A stretch of DNA of 64,000 nt. Origin: Opisthocomus hoazin. Taxonomy: Eukaryota; Chordata; Aves; Opisthocomiformes; Opisthocomidae. Shown here one piece after another: positions 39,001-48,938 of the stretch (positions are counted from its first letter, which is position 1; the number at the start of each line of letters is the position of its first letter). The stretch is from positions 73,155,403-73,219,402 of the forward strand of contig NC_134419.1 of the NCBI RefSeq assembly GCF_030867145.1. The letters are read 5' to 3'. The translations under genes were made by a program, and so were the position numbers. The notes beneath the pieces are model-generated. The model ran no database searches. It had not been told where the DNA came from and saw only the letters and a list, made by a program, of their open reading frames with translations.

Positions 39001-40559
39001 AAATCATGCCAGACCCTTAGCCACTTCGACGCAAAGTCCAGCATCTTACCCTAGACCCACCATCACTAACAGCAGAAATACCAGCCTGTAACAGCTGAGA
39101 TTTGGGCACAGGAGCCTCTCTATCGAAGACACACTAGAGGAGGAAAAGCACCTGGGGCAGGACCTTTTTAACCACTGCAGAAAGATCTGTCAGCGCCGAT
39201 ACATCGTTGCCTACATACAGCTAGCTTGGAGGTCTCCATGCTGTTCTCGGACTACTTCTGTGGGACAAGCATAGCTAAAACCAACACAAATCGTAGTCAC
39301 AGGCATGCCTGCAGTACACTTGCACCTACAGCTTATTCCCATACACTTTGGAGGATAAATTAAACTGGTACCAGACATCTTTGTGCAATCATGACCTAAC
39401 TAGAAATTATAAACAATTTAGTTGAAAAACCCAGAGAGTTAGATACGTTTACAGTTCAGCCTAATAAACTGCTGTGATGCTTATATTTTTCTTTTTTTTT
39501 CTTTCTTTTTTGTTTTTTTTTGTGTTCCAGTGCCAGAATTTGCTGGCAATGGCATTTGCATTGCCAAAGGCTTATGCAGGTAATGATGGAGGCTACAGCA
39601 GCAGAAATTTCTCTTCAGTCTCCCCTGTTGAGGCCTGCTGTACAGAGCAGCCTGCGGGATCGCGGCCTAAGACTAATCAGGATCACAAAAGTACTGTGCT
39701 GCCCTGGTAAGCCTTCATTAAGTCACAGTTCATTGACCGCTAACACATAAATATAAAATATTTAAAGACGCTTGGTTGCAGCAAGAGAAGGAAAACGTTT
39801 TTAAAGAGAACGACACCAGACTTAAGGGGGTCTGAGTCTCATACACGGTTCGAGTTGAGGCAGGAGCTGAACGGGGACATGGCCCTGAGCAGAAAGAAGA
39901 AAAATGTTTATAAAAACAGACGGTAACGAGTTCATGTTGCACACGAGAATTTGTCAAAAAGCCATGTTAACGTTATTGACAGCCCTTCCCTGTGCAGAGC
40001 GACTAATGTGAGTACAGTAAACTTCTCTCTGGAAGAGGTCAGGCTGCAGTGACATAACTGTGCACGTTAGGGGCTTTGAGCACACCACTGCAGAAAGAAA
40101 CACACCAATTTGATTTAAAAGTATGTTGATAATCAGGCTACTATTCCCCCCCCACCAAGCATACCGAGAGCGCAAACTATAACCAAAAAAACCAACCGTC
40201 ACTTACTCTGTTTTCCTTCTTTGCTTGTCCTCAAAGACGTCATTCAGGCTGATCGCCACCTGCCCCAGGAACCGGTCCAGCCCCACCAGCGACCTGTGCA
40301 TGACGATCAGGTACAGGATGTACTTCTCCGGGTTCTCCTGCATGAGCAATCCAGGGAGCTCGAAGGAGGCCTCTTCTTTCCAGACGGGATCCAGGGTCTT
40401 CTCGGCCACCGAGGTGGAGTACTTCTCCTTGCCCAGCTGGATGATGGTGTAGGCGTCGTTGCTGCCATTTTTACCTTTCGGCTTCAGACCTTTGGCTTGA
40501 AGGACCGTCACCTGCACGTGAGTCGGGAACCACTTCTGGGCTTGCTCTGCCAACATCAT
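11850..40559 (-). CDS. RAB11FIP2: RAB11FIP2, Rab11 family-interacting protein 2 (five coding exons, whole coding span)
   Basis: Joining 40559-40207, 28839-28397, 27704-27242, 15844-15799 and 12077-11850 (353+443+463+46+228 nt) gives 1533 nt, or 510 residues plus a TAA stop, with every junction in phase and GT/AG at every intron. The protein matches the class I Rab11-FIP family. A C2 domain lies at about residues 1-120, the SAHSMSDL context places Ser227 as in human, NPF motifs are at 321-323, 404-406 and 438-440, and the C-terminal Rab11-binding helix contains YIDNLLVRVMEE from residue 478. In the known family, the C2 domain binds phosphatidic acid and PIP3 membranes, NPF motifs bind EHD proteins, the middle binds myosin Vb, and the C terminus dimerises and binds Rab11 on recycling endosomes. 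Ile479 here corresponds to human Ile481, whose mutation abolishes Rab11 binding. I see no frameshift or missing domain. Confidence 0.97.
12104..12146. repeat. T/ATT low-complexity tract
   Basis: Runs of T and ATT units just upstream (in the transcript) of the last RAB11FIP2 acceptor. In RNA it is A/AAU-rich, so it is not part of the polypyrimidine tract. Confidence 0.85.
15681..15694. repeat. mononucleotide run, 14 C
   Basis: Fourteen consecutive C on the plus strand; in the RAB11FIP2 transcript this is G14, starting about 103 nt after the exon 4 donor. Confidence 0.97.
15799..15844 (-). CDS. RAB11FIP2: RAB11FIP2 coding exon 4 (46-nt short exon)
   Basis: A 46-nt exon between TTTTTTCCACAG and GTGAGTTATG. 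It completes Ser420 and encodes FNVNPPGTEDLRKTM, matching the mammalian SFHMSPTSNEDLRK segment in position and length. Its length is not a multiple of three. Joining exon 3 straight to exon 5 would shift the frame and reach a stop about 25 codons later, removing the Rab11-binding domain. A 14-base G run lies about 100 nt downstream of the donor in the transcript, and a candidate 9-nt microexon lies about 310 nt upstream. I found it from splice sites and homology because it is too short to stand out as an open frame. Confidence 0.95.
16155..16163 (-). other. candidate 9-nt microexon in RAB11FIP2 intron 3
   Basis: On the minus strand the acceptor CTCTTTTCCCTTAG is followed by AAGCCTGAG and then the ideal donor GTAAGT. 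Nine bases keep the frame. Between exon 3 (ending in AG of a serine codon) and exon 4 it would change one Ser to Arg-Ser-Leu-Ser, inserting three residues at about position 420. A purine-rich GAGAGAAGAGAAGAG tract follows the donor. A second good acceptor (CTGTTTCCACAG) 31 nt further upstream would make a 40-nt exon (16155-16194) that contains an in-frame TAG. No homology supports it; the evidence is only splice-site quality, frame and position. Confidence 0.4.
21786..21806. repeat. mononucleotide run, 21 T
   Basis: Uninterrupted T tract in intron 3. No retroelement body is attached on either side that I can recognise. Confidence 0.95.
22708..23036. repeat. TA-rich and CA/TG microsatellite cluster
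   Basis: An imperfect (TA)n block at about 22708-22760 is followed, after about 200 bp, by alternating TA, CA and TG tracts at 22968-23036. The second block can fold on itself, since a CA-rich arm (22968-22996) faces a TG-rich arm (23000-23020). Confidence 0.8.
23159..23275. repeat. degenerate minisatellite, period about 33 bp
   Basis: Successive units begin at 23159 (AGATCTTGTTAATTACC), 23192 (AGGTCTTGTTAATTACC), 23224 (AGGACCTTGTTAATAAC) and 23260 (AGGTCCTAATAACAC, partial), each followed by a CTCTCT-containing tail in the full units. Spacing of 33, 32 and 36 bp and growing divergence suggest an old local duplication. Confidence 0.75.
24188..24204. repeat. mononucleotide run, 17 A
   Basis: Seventeen consecutive A in intron 3, with no recognised retrocopy upstream. 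Confidence 0.95.
27242..27704 (-). CDS. RAB11FIP2: RAB11FIP2 coding exon 3: linker with two NPF motifs
   Basis: Encodes residues 266-419 and two bases of Ser420. The acceptor GATTGTTTGCAG is preceded by a near-ideal branch site (TACTAAT). The protein reads SLKSPHRRTLSVDTSKMNQ, then PQKFATLP. NPF motifs are at residues 321-323 (KNPFEES) and 404-406 (STNPFMTN); they are the EHD-domain ligands of FIP2. A strongly basic stretch (residues 344-354, RKEIKKEKKEK) precedes VSLFERVTGKKD. The exon ends CCTTCAAG|GTAGGT, so the next exon must supply one base of the serine codon, which exon 4 does. Confidence 0.97.
27705..28396 (-). other. RAB11FIP2 intron 2 (692 bp)
   Basis: Short intron between GTAAGTAAAA and TTGTTTGCAG, with a TACTAAT branch-site match about 20 nt before the acceptor AG. 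AT-rich, with short A runs (27848 and 28270 regions). I see no other feature in it. Confidence 0.95.
28397..28839 (-). CDS. RAB11FIP2: RAB11FIP2 coding exon 2: end of C2 domain and phosphoregulated linker
   Basis: Encodes residues 118-265 plus one base of Gly266. The acceptor is TTTTTCTCCTTTAAG followed by GTGGTTTCACC, completing Glu118 and giving WFHLESRQGKR, the last C2 strand region. The rest is a Lys/Ser-rich linker: KSPFAKLKDKMKGRKNDG, KSKPKKPFLLGPQRLSSAHS and MSDLTGSHVSSEK. The SAHSMSDL serine counts to residue 227, the site reported to be phosphorylated by MARK2 (Par1b) in mammalian FIP2. The exon ends GAAGGTG|GTAAGT. This linker and the start of exon 3 overlap the region known to bind myosin Vb in mammals. 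Confidence 0.97.
28840..40206 (-). other. RAB11FIP2 intron 1 (about 11.4 kb)
   Basis: Bounded by GTAAGT after exon 1 and CTCCTTTAAG before exon 2. Open frames inside (for example 36047-36454 plus, 38590-38973 minus) match nothing I recognise and look like chance. Notable contents are an old palindromic repeat remnant (31501-31580), a GC-rich hairpin (35106-35163), poly-A and poly-T tracts near 36090-36165, and a strong but unsupported plus-strand splice-site pair at 39531-39579. Confidence 0.9.
31501..31580. repeat. old palindromic interspersed repeat remnant
   Basis: Contains AGCAAAATTCC, then GGGACTTCAGTGGAATTCCC, then TTGAATAATGATTGCTGGATC. This matches, from memory, a widespread ancient amniote repeat with a core around GACTTCAATGGGA and palindromic arms. 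I do not assign a family name. Heavily diverged. Confidence 0.5.
40207..40559 (-). CDS. RAB11FIP2: RAB11FIP2 coding exon 1: start codon and C2 domain
   Basis: Encodes residues 1-117 and two bases of Glu118, beginning MMLAEQAQKWFPTHVQ, almost identical to the mammalian N terminus. The start chosen is the first ATG of a tandem ATGATG at 40559; the base at -3 is G. The reading frame stays open upstream to at least a GTG at 40637, but no ATG occurs there, and homology begins at 40559. The exon holds nearly the whole C2 sandwich (VQVTVLQAKGLKPKG, then NDAYTIIQLGKEKYSTSV, then EKTLDPVWKEEASFEL). It ends ACAGA|GTAAGT, a consensus donor, in split-codon phase 2. It is GC-rich and sits inside the CpG island. 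Confidence 0.97.
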
Positions 40560-41330
40560 CTCCGGAGGTCGCGGCGGCAGCAATGACAAACACGAAGCCT
40601 GCGAGCCGCTGCCTCGGGGCACTGGCGGCGGAGGCACCTGCCAGGGGCTCGGCGCGGCCCTTCCTCCCGCGCTCCCCGCCGCGGCCGCCGCTCACCGGGC
40701 CTCAGGTTCCCCCCTCCCCGCGCAGCCCGACCCGCGGCTCCATGCCGGGGGGCTGCCGGGTCCCCCCGCCGCACCCACGCTGCTCCCCTCCCGCCGCTGC
40801 TCCCCGCCTCCCCCAGGGCATCCCCCGGGCAGGGCCCCTCCGCCGCCCGGCCCGGCGCGGCCCCTCAGCGCGGCCCGGCCCGGCGCGGACCCCGCAGGCC
40901 GCCGGCGGCCTCCCCCTGCCCCTCACGACGCGGTGCCTCGGGGCGGCGGGGGGGGGCTCGCTGTCGGGCCCTCACGGCGCCGCTCTCCCCCGCTGCCGCC
41001 CGCCTCAGCCTCTCGCCGCGCTCCCCCCGCGCCGCCGCCCGGCCTGACGGGCCGGCTCCGCCGCTTCCGCCTTCCCCATGCTGCCAGCGGCGGCGGCCTG
41101 CGCGGCGGTCAGAGGGCAGAGGGCAGGGTTCGCCCCCTCCCCGCCGCCGGCCTCTCCTCCCTTCCCTTCCCCTCCCCTTCCCGCTGAGGGGGCCCCCCCG
41201 AGCCCGGCGGGCCTGCCCGAGGGCAGGGCGGGGAGCGGCCGGGGTCCCCCCGGGGGTAACGGAGACCTGGGCCCGCCGCCCCCCCCCGCCCCCCTTAATT
41301 CACCTCTGTGTTTATTTCTAGAGGGGAGAG
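40560..41330 (-). promoter_or_regulatory. RAB11FIP2: CpG-island promoter and 5' UTR of RAB11FIP2
   Basis: From about 40.2 to 41.3 kb the sequence changes from AT-rich to very GC- and CpG-rich, with C/G runs and GC boxes (CCCCGCCCC-type near 41270-41296), then returns abruptly to AT-rich DNA at about 41300. It overlaps coding exon 1 and extends about 750 bp upstream, the usual arrangement of a TATA-less housekeeping promoter. I see no convincing TATA box. The start site cannot be fixed from sequence. Such islands often fire in both directions, so a divergent plus-strand transcript toward 41.4 kb and beyond is possible but not shown. Confidence 0.8.
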
Positions 41331-44300
41331 GGAACTCCGCTGGAGCTGCGGGCAGGAGGGAACTTCTACAGACATTTGTTGTTGTTATTATTATTTAATA
41401 TTCTCTGTTAGGGCTCGGGGGTGGCCGCGGACTCGTGCTGCTCTGGGGGAGGCTCTCAGCTGGCCCGTTCTGCTTCGGGAACTTCTTCACGTTCCACCCC
41501 ATCCTGGCAATGTTGTTGGATTTAAATGAGAAAGCAGAAATAACGGTCAGATGTTCCGAGGACGCGTAATTTTGTCAGCGGTACACCTGGAGGCTGTGTG
41601 TGCGTGTACGTGCGCACCTGTAAGCAGGCTCATAAGTATTAATGTTGTTTCCACGAAGAAGAGAAGCCCACACGCAGTTAGGATTGGAAGGCTCCGTATC
41701 CCGCCCCCCAAAACCATAACAAGCAGGGAAATCAGCAGCCAACTCGGGTAATACTTCATCCACCACCCCTCACTCATGAGTCCCCGGTCCACGGCTCACG
41801 GGTTAGTGAGCAACATAAAGCTTGGGAGACCTTCTCGTGCTGCTGAGACCTACAGGAAATTAAAAAGTTAAAGCTGAAAGCCATTAGTGAGAGTAAAGTA
41901 TGATTCTGCCCACAACGCTTAACGCTGAGCGAGTTATTGTCCAAGGTCAGAAAAGGCTGGGGATCACCAGTCTACACATAGTCATCAGTCTGACTCCCAG
42001 CTCACGTTATCTCTGTACGCAATTTAAATAACTACTTAAATGACCCTGAAGTTTTGACTGGGAACAATACTTGTCTGCGTGCTATGACATCGAACGCAGC
42101 GCTGGCACTTCTTTCCTCTTCCACATTGTGTCTGATTTTTGTTGATGTTGGAAAATAGGTGGTCCAGCTGGAAGTGATAACTTCTGAACGTGTCTTCAGA
42201 TCATATTGAAACAAAAGCATGTAAATGGATTATCTAGGGTAGTAATTTCTTGAAGAGTTATAAATGCTGCAATTATCTGCCTTGGTTTGTATTGGTGAGA
42301 TACGAATGGTCAAAGTAAGGCTGCACGCCAATTCTTTGGCATAAATCGCCATCCCCCTCACCTGAAAACCAGTTCCCCGCCCCTCCAGCTGCCAGTGCCC
42401 CACATCCTCAGGTGTCCTTCCCGAAGGCTTCGCAAGCAGCTGTTGAGTGAGCTCCCGCGGTGAACTGCTGTGCTTGGGGAAAGAGTAGCAGCATTTCAGG
42501 CTGGAAGAGCCAGGCAGGATTACGGTAACAGCCTTCTGCAGGAGGCTTAGGCCGTAGGGGTAAAGCCACGGGTTTCTTCTTGGAAACTAGGGAGACACAC
42601 ATACATCTCATTATTTCTTAAATGAATTTTACCACATACAAATTCTGTTTTAATAGAATCTTCTTCATTGCACCAAATCAAAACCAAGAGTGATGCATTC
42701 ATCAAATCAAAACAAGAGATTAATTTTAGGTAGGCAGAATGTATTTATTTAATCAGAAATTTAAGTCAAACATGATGTCTTGCATGCTGTGTCTTAGGAA
42801 AAGTTTTGTGGGTTCTTAGGCAGGATTTGTGCTTTTTCTTTGTCTTTTATAAGTGTTCTATCATTTCTTATTGTCTCTTTCTAAATGGGTTCTGCCTGGA
42901 ATACATACGCATGCAGCTGAACACAGGAAGGTGGAAGAACTTTTGTACCTCCGCATACAATATAGCCATACAATACCCAGTCTGCCTTTCCTGCTGTCAA
43001 AAATAAGCAGATTATTCGTCCTCTATTCCTTCTGCACACTCTGGCATGTGAGCAGAGGCAAGTGGAGCCTTTCTCATGTCTTTCCTCTCTGCTTAGCTGG
43101 TGGAGCAGGCACTGGGGAGATGCCCTCTCAACTCCCCCACCCCTGCGCTTGAAGTGAATTCTGCTCAAAGGGGCACCAGATATATTTTATTCCCTTTTAT
43201 ACCCCTCTAGGGTCAAGTTGCAATCCGGCCTTTTGATTTCGTTCTCTCTGGGATGGGGACATTGTTGTCTCGTTGAGTGTAACATGCGATATAGATGACA
43301 AAACATCTCAGAGAAATAATGGTATCTCCAGCAACACAGTGTCCCCTGGCACTATGTCAGAGCATTAATCCAGAAATGACTCAGATTCCCGCTTACTAAA
43401 CCACTGCCACTGCTCAGTGGCTGCATGCACTGTAGGTTTTGCTCATCACTCTCCATGATTTAGTGAATATTGTATTAGAAAATCCATTTTGTTTTCTGTG
43501 CACCATTTTGGTTATGAGACCGTGCTGTTCCTTTGCTTTTTCTCCCTATGTTGAGACCAGGCACTATGAATGCAGGACAAACAGTGCAGGAATATCAGTG
43601 GTCATTAATATTAAATACTTTGCCTTAGCAGTACAGTGGGAATGCTAATGAGGATGACTAATCTTTGAGAAACCATTTTTTCTGCCTGAATTTGAAGTGG
43701 GCACTAGCCAACAACAGTTCACGTGGGGAAGGATACCGTGAAGCTGACAGAAGTGATGGACAAATTCTGTTTTCACTGTCTCTTCGCTGATTAGAATAAG
43801 CAGACAAGAATAGATACAAGAGAAGGAAAGTCTAGGGACTCTGAAAGAGATAATTAAAACTCTGATGTCTCATGGGTAAAGGGCGGAATTTTTCTTAGAT
43901 TGGGTTTTGTCAAGATCTGTAATTCATGCTTTCTCTGTGAGAAGGACTCACGGCTTTTTACATATCAAGGTCACCATATTCCTTCTAGATAGCTCACATC
44001 ATCAAAATGCTCCTTAATCTCAGAAGTTTGAGTAGTTTATTTACGAAGGTAGAGCTAAGTGGGCTAACAACCTGAGAGCTGAGAGGCACATTATGTACAA
44101 GGAGAGGGGGCATTGGAGCAGCCACCAGGAGCTTAGTACAGAGAGTGCAGATCAGAAACATAGACTCTGTTTTCTGGGGCCAGATGTTCCAGCTTTGATG
44201 GTTTTTTCTTCAGCAGCAAGAATTCCGGGCTTGCTTTTCTCAGCTGCCTTTCTCCAACCCTACGCAGGTGGTGGGAGGACAGCGAAAAGGGACAAGGCAG

Positions 44301-46329
44301 CGAGCAACACAGGAGCTACCATCCTCGGAGAGAAATCCTTTTTACCACAATATAGAGCTCAAGGGAGCTACTTTTGAGTGCAAGCTCCAAACATAACATT
44401 TTGAGCTCAAAATCCTCTAAAAGAAACAAAACCAAGAACTGGTGAATCCGTCATAGAACATCCTCAGAGTGAGTGGACTTGGACAGAAAACATGATACAG
44501 CGATGAGAGCAAGTTTTAAAAATGATTGCTTATCACAGAACAACAGGGGATATCTATGGTGTGTTTAACATGGAACCTTAATCCTCACATGTACCATCTA
44601 TCTTTATTATACGCTTTTCCAGGCACTTCTGGCCCAGGAAATCGACATTGTTTTTTAAAGGGGGAATTCCAAGAGTTATGGTGGATTTTTTTCAATTTCA
44701 GTAATTTGAAATGCCCTCTCAGTTCTTCTTCCTGAGCCAATGGTACTTCTGATTAAACATCAGGCTTGATATTCGGGCTGCCCTTGCGAAAGAAAACTCC
44801 AGAAAATCTTTTTGCCTGTGCTGCTGAGACAGTTCCATCTTCTGCTTCTCATTTCCAGCTGTGTACTTGCTAAAGAAGATCAGAGCAGTTGTGCTTACAG
44901 TGGGAAACTGTAGCAGATAATTCGGTGGTTTAATTTCTCCTCAATTTCTGTTTATGAAGTAGGAAGCATTTTGTTATTTTTTATGAAAATGCTCTCTCTT
45001 CTTTGAAATAATTTGCTAAATAATTCTTTGTTGGCAGATCTCGAGCAATGTGTTTGCTTTGAACGTTCTGTAGTTGAGGCACAGGTTTTGTCTAGACAGG
45101 TCACGAGCTTCTGCTTTCTGCCTAGCGGACTCTGACTTTCAGTAGCTGTTGCAACTGTCCAGACTGCACAATTTCAGGAAAGGCTATGCAAATTTTGAGA
45201 CTGAACATTGTTTGTTAACTTTATCTTAGCTGCTGTTATTTTTTCAATTAGTGACTTCTTCAGGAGTTCACTAGAATTAATTGATTGCAGAAATCAAATA
45301 GCTGGGCTCAAACCCACCACTGTGGATTGGAACGTTTTTCTCAGGCTACTGTTTTTGTCTGCTCTCTTGGTTTGAGAAGAATTCATTAAGTGGAAGTATT
45401 TTGATGTAAATAGTAAAAGCTAGATGAATGTTCATCACCTTTCTGTCCTGAACCCAAATTTTGCACCCCTGAGTGTTCATGATTTTCTGAGGCTGAGTGA
45501 GCTAGGCACTGTCCTGCTCTGTGTGTTTTCTTTTACCTTTTACATTCACTCTTATGGAACGTTTCCTCAGAATTACGATCTCATCCTGCAGCTGTCTTTG
45601 GCCTCAACAGTGGGGCTGAATCCTCTCCAATAGCTCTTGACAGCCCTACACACACCTCACTGGTACTGAGTCTTCAGGTACTGCCACTGTCATCGCTTCT
45701 TTGCTGTTGTTCTCTCCAGCCAGGTACGGGTTTATCTTCCACTGTGCTTAGCAGGCAATTTGTGTCTCCCCTGCCTCATTCTTTGCTGGCTTTCTTGCAT
45801 TATGGCAACAAAACAGGATCATACAACAAACTTCAAAGGAAATGTGTCACTAAAGAGGGGAGCGGGGGCTTGAAATCAGGCAGACACCCATGGAATTGTC
45901 CATTGTTTTGATAGAAATCTGGTACTTTTCAACCAGAAACCTGGTGTCACCGATAGACTAGAATTTTGTGCCTTATCAGACTTCAAATAAGCACCAGGTA
46001 CCACTGAAAGTGTTGGAAGCATCATATTTTTTGCTCATTTTTAGCTGAACTTGTTTCACAGCCTTTCAACACTATCATCCATTGTGAAGTTCAAAGAGTC
46101 TTAAATGCTGTAAAACAGTCATCAAACGCTATAATTAAACTTGCCAGTCATCCAGATTTGACCCAAACTGCCCGTGTCTCAAGATGTTCGTCAGGTGTCT
46201 GGGTTAGATTTCAGCTCAGTCTTTTAAAGACATGAAGACACCTAGCTCTCAGCAGCTTTCGCAGAAATCGTAAGCAGGCAAATCATTTCGCTCTTCTGTC
46301 AAAGCATCCCCACCACGCAAACTCCTTGA
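41331..46329. other. intergenic region upstream of RAB11FIP2, proximal part
   Basis: AT-rich to mixed sequence with no recognised gene. Open frames (for example 44093-44377 plus, 42853-43152 plus) have no recognisable domain. A divergent non-coding transcript from the CpG island could occupy part of it, but there is no direct evidence. Confidence 0.6.
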
Positions 46330-46460
46330 GCGCTTCTAGCCAGAACTAGCGTGGGGTACCTCAGGCACACCGAAAGGCCATAGCCCTGCCCGGGACCCGG
46401 TAGGATCCAGACTCTCTTCAGCAACGCCCCCGCGGGGGACAAGACCGGTCGCATGCAGCT
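46330..46460. other. isolated CpG-rich patch
   Basis: About 130 bp with CpGs well above its surroundings (GCCCGGGACCCGG; CCCCCGCGGGGG at 46427-46438; GACCGGTCGC) within AT-rich intergenic DNA. Function unknown. Confidence 0.6.
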
Positions 46461-48441
46461 CCTCCTAAAACTGACTGCTAAGGGCTAGATTCAGATTTGT
46501 CGCTGGCTCTCCTAAAACTGACCCTTGGACAAGTATCCATTCAAAATTCATAGAAACACAAACAGAGGCTCAAACTGAACAGTTGTATTGGAAATGGAAG
46601 TGGGCTATATGACATCTATTTTCAGACTTACATATGCACTTTCTTTTCTTGTTTTCAGTACATGTCCAACGCTTGAAGGTCACAAATGACTTCTATGCAT
46701 TGGAAATGGACAGAAGTAGTATAAAGAGAATCAAGGATAATTTTGCCATCTCTGCAGAGAGTAATTTTTCATGCTTGACAGAACCTAAGAAACATTAGCG
46801 ATAAAAACAAATGGCTTGAAAATTATGACCTTCTTTCTGGTTTCCTAATGAACTAGCTGGAAAACAAAAAAAAGAAAGATTTTTATCGTTGTCTGAGGAT
46901 GAGGTTTCTTCAGAGGTATTTTTCCTGGGTTTAAATAACTCATGCATTTACTCTCTCTTTATAGGTCTCCAAGGATCTCAGAGACCATTACCTCAGGAAT
47001 TATCCAAAGTTATCAACTCTCTTAAGGAGAATCACAGCAAATACCAGAAAATTTTGTCCTAAAAAAAGTTTTAATAATTGAATTTCTGAACTTCTCTTCT
47101 TCTTTTTCCTCCCTAGCACTTAAAAACGCTTTACAGGACCTACACACTCAGCATCAGTAGGCTGCCAGGTGAAAGCAGACAAAAGGGAATCCTTTGCAAG
47201 AATATTAAATTGTTATACTTCCTTCATTGCTTTGTGTACTAAGTTAGCAGTTGCAGCAAGCAAATAAAGTGTCTACCCACCTTAAAGCATAGCATGCTCC
47301 TTGAAAAGAGTGAAAAGTCCTCCTCAGAGTTAGTCCTCTTAACTAAAACAGCACATTTAAACTTCTTGCTTATTCCCAAGACTTTTTCCCAGGCTTAGCT
47401 GCCCCCAAAATTTCTTCCCAGGGATTTTCTCCTATGAGAGGACTACCCCATGTCTCTTCTGTTGTTGAAGGGTCTAATGGAATCCACCTGCAGCACTGAG
47501 TCAGCCGTGATTGATCTGCAGTTAACTGCAGGGCCTCAACACCTCCTGCGTGCTGGTAACAAGAGAACCCTTCTTCCCTGATGATAGGAAAAAAAAAAAA
47601 AGAAAATAACATAACATAAAATATTTTATGATGGAAGGAAGGAGGGTAGATGTATTTGTTAGACTTAGACTTAACATGTCTCCTTTCAAGTCCTGATAAA
47701 CCAAGACATGGATTTTCTAACTCTTCACCCCACAGTGCAGAGCTGGTATAAAGCCCAGAACAATTTTTGGTATTTTGGGAGATTTTTTTTCCCTTGCTGA
47801 GTTGATGAATAATTCAGGTTTTATATTATCCTTGCCTCCTAGCAATATAAATTTCAATTTGGCTTCAGCAAGATCTTAATATAAATATGTGATTAGAGAA
47901 GGAATCTAAATTAAATTGCTGTAGTTAAGTTTTATGTGCGTTAAATGTATGTACTCCAAGGACTCTTCTCCAATGGTACTTACAACCCTGCTTTCTTTGA
48001 AGCATGGTCTATTCTTAGAAAACTCAAGCTGCTCCTAAAATTCTGCTCCCAGTAAGAGACAAATTAGATAAAAACAACTTCTTGAGAAGCAAGAGCTTGC
48101 AGAGCTCATGCAAGTAGACGTGGAGTGCTGCTTGACAGCCTTCTATGCCTTTTTTTGTAAGAATTATCCAATACCCAGTCATATAACATATAAAATTTCA
48201 CTTTTCCAAAATGTCTGTAGTGCATCTTCTTCCCAATGCCAAAACTTGGAAGGACTGTGAGAGCTATGGGAATACTGCAAATTTATTTTGGCACTGCCTA
48301 GTGCTTCAGGCATCCTGGAAATCAGCACTGGATGTGTTCTCATAGTCTGGATGTAAATTCGCCATATGTGCATTAGTGGCATTATTTACAGATTGAATTT
48401 TGCAACTATACTTAGGGCCTTAGATAAATTATTTCTATATT

Positions 48442-48554
48442 GGGTCCAATTTTTGCTGTCACTTACAGTAAAATAAATCTAGGATCACTCCACTGAAGTC
48501 AGTGGGGTAATTACTTTGAATTTTCTCCACTGTGACGGAGAGCAGAATTTAGCC
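48442..48554. repeat. old palindromic interspersed repeat with both arms
   Basis: The left arm begins GGGTCCAATTTTTGCTGTCA and the right arm ends GAGAGCAGAATTTAGCC. The centre is ACTCCACTGAAGTCAGTGGGG. The reverse complement of the right arm aligns with the left arm over about 50 bp with scattered mismatches (shared TGCT, ACAGT, CCACTG blocks). It resembles the same ancient amniote palindromic class as 31501-31580; the family name is not assigned. Confidence 0.6.
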
Positions 48555-48897
48555 TCTGATTATTATTTGCAGCTCTGAAGCCCATTCCCCTACACTAGAA
48601 ATCTACCAAGTCTCTGCTGTCAGCTTGTCCCTTATTGCTTTAGAATTGTGCTCAGAAAATGTACCTGTGCCTGAAAACTAAGTGATGCAGTCAGATTTAG
48701 TTCTTTTTGGAGTATGAGTAAACAAAAATGAGAACAGTTACCTGCTGTTACAATGTCTTGTTGGATATATAGCTTTTCTCTTCGTGCTCCTTTGTCTTTG
48801 CTTCTAGGAGAGGAATTGCTGTGGAAGTTTGCCACCGGAGCTATCTCTGGTTGAGCCTCACTAAAAAAGTCAATACTAACAGTGTTAGGCTATAGAA

Positions 48898-48938
48898 GTC
48901 ACCCTCTGAGCTTCGTCACCCTCTGAGCTTCCTCACCC
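48898..48938. repeat. 17-bp tandem duplication
   Basis: GTCACCCTCTGAGCTTC occurs twice head to tail (48898-48914 and 48915-48931), followed by a partial third copy (CTCACCC). The two full units are identical, indicating a recent slip. Confidence 0.95.

Noticed and set aside
40221..40586. 121-codon plus-strand frame opposite exon 1
   Set aside because: Antisense shadow of the C2-coding exon.
40583..41047. 154-codon plus-strand open frame in the CpG island
   Set aside because: Pro/Arg/Ala-rich translation caused by extreme GC content; overlapping frames on both strands look the same and none has a domain.
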